64,000 nucleotides of DNA from NCBI RefSeq assembly GCF_014323705.1, contig NZ_JABVEC010000018.1:124001-188000 (forward strand), given 5' to 3'. The DNA is from Actinomadura alba (GTDB lineage Bacteria > Actinomycetota > Actinomycetes > Streptosporangiales > Streptosporangiaceae). A model generated the notes under the pieces. The model was not told where the DNA came from and ran no database searches. It saw nothing but the letters and a program-made list of their open reading frames with translations. A program made the position numbers and the translations under genes. Of the stretch, positions 42,107-49,948 are shown piece by piece (positions within the stretch are counted from its first letter, which is position 1; the number at the start of each line of letters is the position of its first letter).

Positions 42107-44536
42107 TCACCCCGGGAAGTGCGAGGCCCGCACTGCGGAGGCGGCCCCGACGCGGCGCTGCATCGGAGCGGCGACGGCGCTCTCCTCGGTCTGCCGGTTC
42201 GCCACCCAGTTCGCCACGTGTACCCGGGACGAGCAGTCGAGCTTGCGCATGATCTTCCGCAGGTGGTTGACGGCCGTCCACTCCGCGATGCCGAGCCGCC
42301 TGGCGATCTCGCGGTTGGTCAGGCCGCGCGCCACCAGCTCGGCCACCTCGTGCTCGCGCGGAGTGAGCGGTGTCGGCAGACCGACGTCCAGGTCTCCGAC
42401 GGCCGTGGGTTCCTGCGGCGGCGGCGCCAGCGCCCGGTCGACGGCGGCGCGCAGCGACAGCGCCCGGCCCTCGGTCCAGTCATGGTCGAAGGCGGAGCCA
42501 CCCAGCCGCACCCGCGCCCGTTCGGCCAGGTCGTCCCGGCTGGCGCGCCGGTGGCCGGAGAGCTCGCAGCCCGCCTCGGCGCGCAGCGAGTGCGCGGCCG
42601 ACAGCAGGAGCGTGCAGCGCCGCCAGCGCTCCCTGTCCCGGCCGTGTTTGGACAGCAGGTGGGCGGTGAGTTCCAGGACACCCGCCACGGCGATCGGGTC
42701 CGTGCCGTCGGCGAAGAACCGCAGGACCTGGTCGGCGATCTCCTCCGCCTCGGCGAGGGCGCCCTCCTCCGCGGCCACCGCCCCCAGGACCGTGTGGGTG
42801 AGCGCCAGCTGGCGGGCGTCCTTGAGCCGGCGGAATGCCTCGGCCGCCACCTCGGCGAGGTTCCTGGCCTCCGCCGTCTCGCCGACGTCCAAGCGCAGCG
42901 CGGCCAGATCCCGCGCGGCGCATGCGTGCCCATGAGCGTCGTCGGCGGCCCGCCGGGCGACGACGGCGTCCTGCAGCAGCCCGGCCGCCTTGCCCAGCTC
43001 ACCGCGTATGTAGGCGGCCAGGCCGAGGTGGTGCAGGCAGGCCGCCGCGCCACGGTCGTCCGACAGCCGCCGGTAGATCTCCCGGGCGCGCAGGAGCCGC
43101 TCCACCGCCCGCTCGCAACGCAACCAGGCGCCCAGCTCCCCGGCGGCCTCCAGCACCTTGGCCTGCGGCTCGCCGCGGACGCCGTCCTCCGCCAGGACCA
43201 GCTCCAGCCAGTCGAGTCCCTCGCGCAGCCGACCGGAGGCCATCCAGTAGGGACGGAGCGCGACGGCGAGGGCCGCAGCGTCGTGGCCGTTGCCGCGTTC
43301 CATAAAAAAGGCGAGGGCACGCTGTAGCTCCCTGTCCCAGTTGACCAGCTGCTCGGTCCAGAACGCCTGACCGGGCCCCTTCAGCTCACGCTCGGCGAGC
43401 CTCGCACGGGCGAGGAAGTAGGCCGCGTGACTCTGCCTGACCCGGTCGAGTTCGTCCATGCGGTCCAGCAGGGCGAGCGCGTACGCGCGGACAGTGCCCA
43501 GCATCGAGAACCCGAGCTCGCCGTTCGCCCGCTCCATCTGGGCGAGCAGGTTCCGGTCGACGAGCGTGGCCAGCAACTCCTGCACCGGCCCGTCGCCCGG
43601 CCGCATCATCGCCTCCGCCGCGGTGATCCCGAACTCGCCGCCGAACACCGCGAGCCGGACGAACCGCTCGCGCTCGTCCACCGAGAGGCGGTCGCAGCTC
43701 TGCGCCACCGCGGCCGACATGCTCAAGTGCCGCGACAGCGTGTCGGCCCGGCTGCCGTGCAGGCACTCCAGCCCCTCGTCCAGCTCGCCGAGCAGGGCAC
43801 CGGGGGTGAGCAGCTTCAGCCGCGCGGCCGCCAGCTCGATCGCGAGGGGCAGCCCGTCGAGCCGCCGGCACAGTTCGGACACCACCTCCCGGTTCTCGTC
43901 GGTCAGCGCGAATCCCGGACGTACCACGCTGGTGCGGTGCAGAAGCAGCTCGATGGAGGCGATGCCCGACAGTTGCTCCAGTGTGGCGGGGCTGCGTTCC
44001 TCCGCCACGACGAAGGGCGCGAGGCTGAAGAGCGACCCGCCGTACATCCTGGGCGCCTCCTGCCCGACGACGAGCACCCGCAGCCCGGTGCACTCCGCCA
44101 GCAATGGGCGCACGAGGCCGACGACGTCGTCCATCAGATGCTCGCAATGGTCGAGCACGAGGAGAACGTCCTGCTCCCCCCACCAGGCCGCCAGCCGGGC
44201 CGGGGCCGGGACGTCCTCGCGCTCGGGGCAGCCCAGCGCACCGGCGAGCCGCTCCGGGAGGTCGTCCCCGCTCTTCATCACCCCCAAGTCGACGAACCAG
44301 CCCTGGCGGCGGCTTGTGCACGCCTCCTTGAACACCTCCGCCGCCAGCCGGCTCTTACCCACGCCGACGGGCCCGGTCAGGGCGACCATCCGCTCGGGCG
44401 ACTCGGTCACCCTGCGGCGGAGCGCGGTGAGCTCGGCGGAACGCCCGATGAGCGGGCCCAGAGAGTGGAAGGGATGTGCCGTCTGGGAGCCGGGATCGCC
44501 GACACCAAGGAGGACAAAGCGCTGAGCGTTCTGCAT
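42107..44536 (-). CDS. LuxR-family regulator with NTPase and TPR-like domains
   Basis: An 809-residue regulator of the AfsR/LAL-like type. Residues about 30-60: GRSAELTALRRRVTESPERM; P-loop LTGPVGVGKSRLAAEV near 57; Walker B VLLVLDHCEHL near 128; an ARC-type region GLPLAIELAAARLKLL near 235; a TPR-like stretch about 400-650; and the C-terminal helix-turn-helix LTPREHEVAELVARGLTNREIA through VNHLRKIMRKLDCSSR (about 715-770). Unlike the regulator at 11295, its ATPase is complete. The start at 44536 has no strong ribosome-binding site. An inverted repeat lies about 90 bp upstream. Confidence 0.9.
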   Translation of the reverse strand: MQNAQRFVLLGVGDPGSQTAHPFHSLGPLIGRSAELTALRRRVTESPERMVALTGPVGVGKSRLAAEVFKEACTSRRQGWFVDLGVMKSGDDLPERLAGALGCPEREDVPAPARLAAWWGEQDVLLVLDHCEHLMDDVVGLVRPLLAECTGLRVLVVGQEAPRMYGGSLFSLAPFVVAEERSPATLEQLSGIASIELLLHRTSVVRPGFALTDENREVVSELCRRLDGLPLAIELAAARLKLLTPGALLGELDEGLECLHGSRADTLSRHLSMSAAVAQSCDRLSVDERERFVRLAVFGGEFGITAAEAMMRPGDGPVQELLATLVDRNLLAQMERANGELGFSMLGTVRAYALALLDRMDELDRVRQSHAAYFLARARLAERELKGPGQAFWTEQLVNWDRELQRALAFFMERGNGHDAAALAVALRPYWMASGRLREGLDWLELVLAEDGVRGEPQAKVLEAAGELGAWLRCERAVERLLRAREIYRRLSDDRGAAACLHHLGLAAYIRGELGKAAGLLQDAVVARRAADDAHGHACAARDLAALRLDVGETAEARNLAEVAAEAFRRLKDARQLALTHTVLGAVAAEEGALAEAEEIADQVLRFFADGTDPIAVAGVLELTAHLLSKHGRDRERWRRCTLLLSAAHSLRAEAGCELSGHRRASRDDLAERARVRLGGSAFDHDWTEGRALSLRAAVDRALAPPPQEPTAVGDLDVGLPTPLTPREHEVAELVARGLTNREIARRLGIAEWTAVNHLRKIMRKLDCSSRVHVANWVANRQTEESAVAAPMQRRVGAASAVRASHFPG

Positions 44537-45178
44537 TGTCTGCCGTAGCCCCTCTGGTCGCGTTGGACGCCCGGAGCCCGGTCACACTGCGGCGGGCTCG
44601 ATCGCATCCGACGGATTCGTGTATGAGCTGTATTCGCTGTATGTGCCGTTTACTACGAATACAGTAACCATGCAATGGGCGATAACGCCACCCAGATCTT
44701 TGTCACTCACCACGATTGAGACACTCACTCCAGGCATCCACGCCAACACCGAGAGATGCCTCGCCAACGTCAATTGCGTAAAACCGCGATGCCCATTACA
44801 AAAGTCACGCTGCGCAAATTGAGGGGGCACACGGAGCCGAGCGTAACAGCGCAACATCAACCCTCATTGGCCACATCCGGCCAGATTCATTGACACACCA
44901 GGATACTGAGCAAGGTAAGGCGCGACGGCAATCAAACCGCTCATCTGGGCACACTTTTGGCGGCTCGCGCTCCGCACGTCGCCCAGGCCTTGTTCGTGGC
45001 GATATCTCGACATATCGACGCTGCGTCTAATACTCCGCCCTAGATCTTGATCTTCATCGTCACCTGCGCGGCCAGGACGTCTCGGACGGCCTCCGGATCG
45101 GTGCTCCCGGACCGTCGAGCTCGGCGAAGCGATCACCTGGAGCGCCATCGTCCTACTCTTTCGGTCCAGCCGTGCGAT
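44537..45178. other. Intergenic region, no gene seen
   Basis: About 640 bp, AT-richer than its surroundings in 44600-44800. It contains the 9-bp inverted repeat at 44628-44664 and no convincing gene. Confidence 0.5.
44628..44664. promoter_or_regulatory. Inverted repeat upstream of LuxR regulator
   Basis: CTGTATTCG (44628-44636) pairs perfectly with CGAATACAG (44656-44664), 19 bp apart. A further CTGTAT follows the first arm. Placed 92 bp before the regulator's start, it could be an autoregulatory site. Confidence 0.45.
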
Positions 45179-45850
45179 TCAGATGTCGGAGAAGAGCGAT
45201 GTCAGGTCGTCACTAGGCTCGCCCCCGGCGCGCATCGCGGCGATCAGCTCGCGGCGGGCCCTGGTCAGATGCTCGGAGATCAGCACCGCAAGCCGATCGG
45301 CATCGCGGTCGCGCAGGGCCGAGATCTCGCCGGTCAGCTCCTCCCTGATCTCGTCCTGCCCGCCCAGTACGTGGGCGTAGTACCGGGAATAGGGCTCGAC
45401 GAGGTTGAGTACCTGGATCACCAGGCGGACGCTCTGCGGGCGCTCGGGCAGCTCGTACAGCCTGCGGCGGAACGCGTAGTTGAGACCGGACCACTCCGCT
45501 GGATCCGGCTCCTCCGCCTGGTCCAACCGGCGCAGCAGGTCGCACAGCTCATCGATGTCCCGCTCACCGATATTGGCCATCAGCCGGGGCACCAGCGGCG
45601 GCTCCAGCTGCAGGCGCAGGTCGTACAGCTCCTCGACCCCCCCGGCGTCCAACTCCGCCACGATGGCGCCCATACCGGACTGCATGGTGATCAGTCCCTC
45701 GCCGACCAGGGTCCGCAGCGCCTCCCGCACCGGGACCCGGCTCACGCCCAGCCGGCGAGCGAGATCGTCTTGGTTGAGGGTCTGTCCCGGTCGCAGCACC
45801 CTCCGGCGGACCGCCCGCCGCAGCAGGACGGCTATTTCCTCTGGACGCAC
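45179..45850 (-). CDS. GntR-family transcriptional regulator (FadR/FCD subfamily)
   Basis: A 223-residue DNA-binding regulator. The N-terminal winged helix reads LRPGQTLNQDDLARRLGVSR then VPVREALRTLVGEGLIT (residues about 18-55); the C-terminal helical FCD domain has ELYDLRLQLEPPLVPRL near 74, Asp/His positions around 115 and 150, and EHLTRARREL near 200 for ligand or metal binding. It starts with GTG at 45850, 36 bp after a small ORF on the same strand. It is the only GntR in the window and sits centrally among the copies of the 21-bp motif, so it is the best candidate for their binding protein (inference). Confidence 0.92.
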   Translation of the reverse strand: MRPEEIAVLLRRAVRRRVLRPGQTLNQDDLARRLGVSRVPVREALRTLVGEGLITMQSGMGAIVAELDAGGVEELYDLRLQLEPPLVPRLMANIGERDIDELCDLLRRLDQAEEPDPAEWSGLNYAFRRRLYELPERPQSVRLVIQVLNLVEPYSRYYAHVLGGQDEIREELTGEISALRDRDADRLAVLISEHLTRARRELIAAMRAGGEPSDDLTSLFSDI

Positions 45851-45886
45851 ACCGGCTCCAGCGCCTTCTCCGCTCCCGGCCGGGGC

Positions 45887-46084
45887 CTAGGAGCGTCCCG
45901 GCGCCGCGCCGGAGAGGTCGGCCACCTCAGTGGCGTATTCCCCTCCACCGGCCCGCTCATTGAGCTGCGCTTCGGCCGCCATCGTCACGTTCGGATCGTC
46001 CTCCGCTCTGCACACTTCGAGAGGGCATTCCAGATCCCCGCCGACCCCCTTCGAGACGAAGGCATCCTGCGATACGTCAGACAC
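45887..46084 (-). CDS. Small acidic 65-residue protein upstream of gntR
   Basis: A short frame with strong start signals: GGGAGGGG a few bases before GTG at 46084. The peptide begins VSDVSQDAFVSKGVGGDLEC and ends EYATEVADLSGAAPGRS. It has two cysteines (20 and 25, in ECPLEVC), is rich in Asp/Glu, Ala and Gly, and has no membrane span. It shares strand and close spacing with gntR, and an ATGACA-AA-TGTCAT palindrome lies 52 bp upstream. I recognise no family. It could be a ribosomally made precursor peptide, a small regulator partner or a leader. The coding call rests on the ribosome-binding site and position only. Confidence 0.45.
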   Translation of the reverse strand: MSDVSQDAFVSKGVGGDLECPLEVCRAEDDPNVTMAAEAQLNERAGGGEYATEVADLSGAAPGRS

Positions 46085-46135
46085 TTTGCCCCTCCCATTC
46101 GGGTGTTCAATGTGCGCTGCCATCGTGCGGGCCGA

Positions 46136-46149
46136 ATGACAAATGTCAT
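46136..46149. promoter_or_regulatory. ATGACA-AA-TGTCAT palindrome before small ORF/gntR
   Basis: Perfect 6-bp arms around AA. The right arm continues AGCCCTGG, so the stretch from 46144 also matches the TGTCAT-RRCCYTG half of the cluster motif with one change. A likely autoregulatory site if GntR is the binder. Confidence 0.45.
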
Positions 46150-46238
46150 AGCCCTGGATATCACCCAGGAATTCTCCAGTCAGAAGAGTTTCCGGCCGCG
46201 CAGGCGGGAACACAGGGCCTCGCGAGCATTCCTGCCGA

Positions 46239-46398
46239 TCACCCGGCGATGGGCAGGGCCGCGCCGCTGTCGACGTGCGAACGGGCCCGCCGGGCGAGCC
46301 GGCGCACCGCGGGGCGCCGACCGCCTCAGCAACGCCCCGACCTCGGCGAGAGAGAACTCGAAAGCCTCCCGCAGCACGAACACGACCCATCCCAGCGG
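46239..46398 (-). pseudogene. Frameshifted relic of an ECF (SigJ-like) sigma factor
   Basis: The minus strand reads PLGWVVFVLREAFEFSLAEV then GALLRR, the region 4 start of SigJ-type ECF sigma factors (a PLERAVFVLREVFGFSYAEI type pattern). After a frame change it continues RPAVRRLARRARSHVDSG, the next helix, and then stops. No region 2 is readable upstream. This is the tail of a lost sigma-factor gene. Confidence 0.65.
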
Positions 46399-46561
46399 GA
46401 CGGGACCGAATGGTCGACGACATCCCAGTCATCGACCAGCCGGCCGCGCTCGACCCGGTGGTGTGGCCACGTCGAGGGCGAGCTTCCGGAGCGTCCCCGG
46501 CTCGCCGCCGCGCTCCGTCCAGAAGATGGCCATGTGGCCGGCGAGGTCGTCGATGCGGGGC

Positions 46562-47356
46562 TCAGGCGGCCCGGGCCTCGATCGCCGCGATGATCCCATC
46601 CCACAGGGCGATGCGGGCGCGCAGCGCGGTGTTGATCGTCTCGGCGCACTGGTCCCACTTGGCGTCGTCATCGCCGCACAGGTCCGCGAGCATCGCCATG
46701 GCCATGGGTGTGTGCTCCTCGCCGTCGACCTCGATGTGCCGGGCGAGGTAGTCGCGGAACTTGGCGAGCCGGCCGCCGTGGTCGTCGATCTTGATGACCT
46801 GGTCGAACATCTCCGGTATCAGGTCCTCGCGGCCGAAGGCGAACGCCGCGGCCTGGCAGTGCAGCGGAGCGTGCTCGATGATGTCCCAGGTCATCCGGAC
46901 GAAGTCGGCCGCCGCCGCGGGCACCCCGGCCTCCACCAGGGCCGTCCGCACGGGCGTGCCAGACCCGACGAGGTCGAGGAACGCCTGCACCACCCCGGCG
47001 TCGCCGCCCGCCTGCTCCATGCCGTCGACATAGAGTTCGAAATGGCTGATGAAACCGTCGCCGAACTCGTCGCTCTCCTCGACCAGGACGATGTCGTTGA
47101 CCAGCCGCCTGCTCTCGCTGGAGCCGCGCGGCACCCACGGCACCTCGACGCAGGTCAGCTGCTGCTGCAGGCTCTTGAGCAGGGACATGAAATCCCAGAC
47201 CGCGAAGACATGGTGCTCGTTGAAGACGTTGACGTCGTCCAGCGTGCGCAGCCGGCTGTAGATCGGATGCTTGATGACTTCCGCCCGGACCGGTTCGATC
47301 CGGAGCTTCAGATCATCGATGGCCGGGTTTTCTCTGCCCCAGTCGTAACGAGACAT
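46562..47356 (-). CDS. DUF3050 heme-oxygenase-like (putative iron) protein
   Basis: A 264-residue all-helical protein. It opens DLKLRIEPVRAEVIKHPIYSRL and NEHHVFAVWDFMSLLKSLQQ, the hallmark of the DUF3050 family with heme-oxygenase-like fold. Conserved acidic and histidine residues occur in EFGDGFISHFELYVDGM (near 100), TWDIIEHAPLHCQA (near 165) and YLARHIEVDGEEHTP (near 208); related proteins bind one or two irons and do O2-dependent oxidation, including C-C cleavage. ATG at 47356 follows AAAGGGAG. A strong copy of the cluster motif lies about 60 bp upstream, and ispH is divergent. Probably a tailoring oxidase; not proven. Confidence 0.85.
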   Translation of the reverse strand: MSRYDWGRENPAIDDLKLRIEPVRAEVIKHPIYSRLRTLDDVNVFNEHHVFAVWDFMSLLKSLQQQLTCVEVPWVPRGSSESRRLVNDIVLVEESDEFGDGFISHFELYVDGMEQAGGDAGVVQAFLDLVGSGTPVRTALVEAGVPAAAADFVRMTWDIIEHAPLHCQAAAFAFGREDLIPEMFDQVIKIDDHGGRLAKFRDYLARHIEVDGEEHTPMAMAMLADLCGDDDAKWDQCAETINTALRARIALWDGIIAAIEARAA

Positions 47357-47416
47357 CGAGGCTCCCTTTTAGCGGATCGATGGATTTCTTGAATCGTCTG
47401 CGATGGCTTCCGGCCA

Positions 47417-47437
47417 GGCAATAGCAAGGCCATGACA
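47417..47437 (-). promoter_or_regulatory. 21-bp cluster motif, copy B
   Basis: Plus strand GGCAATAGCA then AGGCCATGACA. It differs from copy C at three positions and from copy A at three. It lies 61 bp before the DUF3050 start. Confidence 0.6.
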
Positions 47438-47665
47438 AAGGCCAGTCGCAGTGGCAGGCGACCGCTCCCCCACACGAAAAGCGCGCCCCCCCGCCGCCGC
47501 GATGCGGGGCGGGAGGGCGCGCCGGAGGCGCGAAATGGTCAGCCGCGGCTCAATGCGCCTCGGCCGGCCGGGCCCCTTGACCTCGCCAGAGTCGAAGCCG
47601 GGCCGCAGCCGACTTCAGAGCAAGAGGGTGGCAGGCTACAGCCAGGATTGAACCGAGCAGGCCCC

Positions 47666-47686
47666 GGCCATAGCAGGGTCATGACA
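47666..47686 (-). promoter_or_regulatory. 21-bp cluster motif, copy C
   Basis: Plus strand GGCCATAGCA then GGGTCATGACA, 18 of 21 identical to copy B. It lies 152 bp before the ispH start. Confidence 0.6.
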
Positions 47687-47837
47687 CGACAGATCGACGA
47701 CATGGCAGAACCCTGGCACTTAACAATCTTCGGCATACCTTAATTCGACCATCCTGCTCTTCTTTTCTTGACTTCTTCCCGGCGACCGAGAAGTTTCTGT
47801 TGCGTCCACTGCTGCGCCGGCCAGTCGGGGAGCTGAT

Positions 47838-48803
47838 ATGACAGAGCGGAAAAGTGTCGTACTGGCGGAGCCGCGCGGCTTCTGTGCGGGGGTCAGGCGC
47901 GCCATCGCGATCGTCGAACGCGCACTCGAGGTGTACGGCCCACCGGTCTACGTGCGCAAGGAGATCGTTCACAACCATTTCGTGGTGCGGGGCCTGGAGA
48001 GCCGTGGCGCGCGCTTCGTCGACTCCGAGGACGAGGTGCCCGAGGGCGCGGTGTGCGTGTTCTCCGCCCATGGCGTCGCGCCCGCGGTGCACGAGGCGTC
48101 GGCCGAGCGGGAGCTCCAGGTCATCGACGCCACCTGTCCCCTGGTCGCCAAGGTCCACCAGGAGGCGCGCCGGTTCGCCCGCGCCGACCGGACCATCCTG
48201 CTGATCGGGCACCGCGACCACGAGGAGGTCGAGGGCACCTACGGCGAGGCCCCGGAGCGGACCCTCATCGTGGAGTCCGTCGAGGACGTGGCCGCGCTCG
48301 ACCTGCCGCGCGACGCCACCCTGTCCTACCTCACCCAGACCACCCTGACCCTGGACGACACCGCGGAGATCATCGCGGCGTTGCACGAGCGGTTCGACGA
48401 CCTGCGCGGTCCGGCCGGTGACGACATCTGCTACGCCAGCCAGAACAGGCAGAACGCGGTCAAGGCCCTGGCCCGGCGCACCGATCTGGTACTGGTGGTC
48501 GGCTCCACCAACTCCAGCAACTCGATCCGGATGGTGGAGGTCGCCCACGGCGCGGGCGTGCCCGCCCACCTGGTGCCCGACGTCGGCGAGCTCGACGAGC
48601 GCTGGCTGCGCGGCGCGCGCTCGGTGGGGGTCAGCGCGGGCGCCAGTGCCCCGGAGATCCTGGTCGACCAGCTGCTGGAGCGGCTGGCCGCGCTCGGCTA
48701 CGACCGGGTCGAGTTCGAGACCACCGCCACCGAGAACGTCGTCTTCAGCGTGCCCGCCGGTCTCGCGGCGGCACCGGCCGGCGCACGTCCGGACCCCTCA
48801 TGA
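47838..48803 (+). CDS. ispH: 4-Hydroxy-3-methylbut-2-enyl diphosphate reductase
   Basis: Last step of the MEP pathway: a [4Fe-4S] enzyme that reduces HMBPP to IPP and DMAPP. The 321-residue protein has all three cluster cysteines (PRGFCAGVRRA, DATCPLV, ICYASQNRQNAV), substrate histidines in EIVHNHFVV and FSAHGVAP, and the VGSTNSSNS phosphate loop. ATG at 47838 follows GGGGAG. It heads the rightward operon, with a 43-bp gap to the second prenyl synthase. Actinomycetes normally have a housekeeping ispH, so this is probably a cluster copy. Confidence 0.96.
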   Translation: MTERKSVVLAEPRGFCAGVRRAIAIVERALEVYGPPVYVRKEIVHNHFVVRGLESRGARFVDSEDEVPEGAVCVFSAHGVAPAVHEASAERELQVIDATCPLVAKVHQEARRFARADRTILLIGHRDHEEVEGTYGEAPERTLIVESVEDVAALDLPRDATLSYLTQTTLTLDDTAEIIAALHERFDDLRGPAGDDICYASQNRQNAVKALARRTDLVLVVGSTNSSNSIRMVEVAHGAGVPAHLVPDVGELDERWLRGARSVGVSAGASAPEILVDQLLERLAALGYDRVEFETTATENVVFSVPAGLAAAPAGARPDPS

Positions 48804-48846
48804 CAGTCCCGGCAGGAGCGATCCCGCGGACACGGAAAGGCAGTCC

Positions 48847-49914
48847 ATGACTACTCAGACCCATGAGCCCCCGATCGCCCAGGAGGCCCTCGACCACGTC
48901 CTGGACCGGGTCGAGCTGCGGCTGCAGGACCACCTGGGACGCGAGCGCGCCCAGTGGACCTCGGCGCCCACCGGCCAGGCGTCCGCGGTCGTCCCCATCG
49001 ACGCCGTCGCCGACCTGGTGCACGCGGGCGGCAAGCGGCTGCGCCCTGCCTTCTGCGCGAGCGGCTTCCTGTGCGCCGGCGGGGGCCCGGACGACCCGGT
49101 GATCGTGGACGCCGCGGCGGCGCTGGAGCTGCTGCACGCCTTCGCACTCATCCACGACGACGTGCTGGACGCCTCGCCGCTGCGCCGCGGCCGGCCGACC
49201 GTGCACGAGCGGTACGCCGCCGAGCACCGTGCCCGGGGCTGGCGGGGCGAATCGCGCCGCTTCGGCGAGGGGGTGGCGATCCTGGCCGGCGACCTGGCCT
49301 ACGTGCTGGCCGACACGCTGACCGCGGACTTCACCCCACCGGCCCGGGAGCTGTGGGGAGAGCTGCGGACCGAGATGATCATCGGCCAGTTCGTGGACAT
49401 CCGATCGGCTGCGGCCGCCTCCGCCGATCTCCCGCTGGCACGCTGGATCGCGGTGTGCAAGTCGGGGCACTACACCATCCACCGGCCGCTCGCCCTCGGC
49501 GCCGCACTGGCGGGCCGGCCCGACCTCGCCCCCGCCTTCGAGGAGTACGGCGTCGCCCTCGGCGAGGCCTTCCAGCTCCGCGACGATCTGATCGACGCCT
49601 TCGGCACCAGCGAGTCCACCGGCAAGCCGGTCGGGCTGGACGTCGACCAGCACAAGATGACGCCGCTGATCGCCGTCGCCGTCGAGCGGGACGCGCGCGT
49701 CCGGGCCCTGGTGGCCGAGGGCGGGGACGGCGGCTGGGACGCTGGGCGGCTGCGCGAGCTGCTGGCCGAGACCGGTGTCCGCGCCGAGATCGAGGCGCAC
49801 ATCGACCGCCTGGTAAAGCGGGCCCACGGGGCGATCGCACGAGCACCGATCGGGGAATCGTGGCGGCGGATTCTGACCGACATGGCCGACCGCGTCGCGT
49901 ACCGCGACCGGTGA
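48847..49914 (+). CDS. Polyprenyl diphosphate synthase (GGPP synthase-like), MEP operon copy
   Basis: The 355-residue trans-prenyltransferase has GGKRLRPAF near residue 60, the first Asp-rich motif in LLHAFALIHDDVLDASPLRRG near 105, and the second in FQLRDDLIDAFG then TGKPVGLDVDQHK. Phe is five residues before the first Asp, the chain-limiting position in archaeal-type GGPP synthases, so C20 is the simplest product. ATG at 48847 was chosen: the frame is open far upstream but overlaps ispH. It shares only moderate similarity with the mevalonate-operon synthase, so the two are not a recent duplicate. Confidence 0.9.
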   Translation: MTTQTHEPPIAQEALDHVLDRVELRLQDHLGRERAQWTSAPTGQASAVVPIDAVADLVHAGGKRLRPAFCASGFLCAGGGPDDPVIVDAAAALELLHAFALIHDDVLDASPLRRGRPTVHERYAAEHRARGWRGESRRFGEGVAILAGDLAYVLADTLTADFTPPARELWGELRTEMIIGQFVDIRSAAAASADLPLARWIAVCKSGHYTIHRPLALGAALAGRPDLAPAFEEYGVALGEAFQLRDDLIDAFGTSESTGKPVGLDVDQHKMTPLIAVAVERDARVRALVAEGGDGGWDAGRLRELLAETGVRAEIEAHIDRLVKRAHGAIARAPIGESWRRILTDMADRVAYRDR

Positions 49915-49948
49915 GCGCGGGACATCCGGACGCGAGGGCATTGATCCG

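Larger units (their letters stand above)
47357..47837. promoter_or_regulatory. Divergent control region between DUF3050 and ispH operon
   Basis: About 480 bp without a gene. It holds two strong copies of the 21-bp motif (47417-47437 near DUF3050, 47666-47686 near ispH), both in the same orientation, and between them a GC-rich imperfect hairpin (GCGCGCCC near 47481 pairing with GGGCGCGC near 47515). Two copies fit control of both divergent units. Confidence 0.6.

Noticed and set aside
45047..47392. A 781-codon plus-strand open frame spanning gntR and DUF3050
   Set aside because: It is antisense to two well-supported genes and reads as low-complexity Arg/Gln/Gly-rich sequence.
47479..47524. 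GC-rich imperfect hairpin in the ispH upstream region as a riboswitch or attenuator
   Set aside because: Arms pair with a 5-nt bulge and the loop is C/G-rich; no T-run, leader peptide or known riboswitch core is visible.
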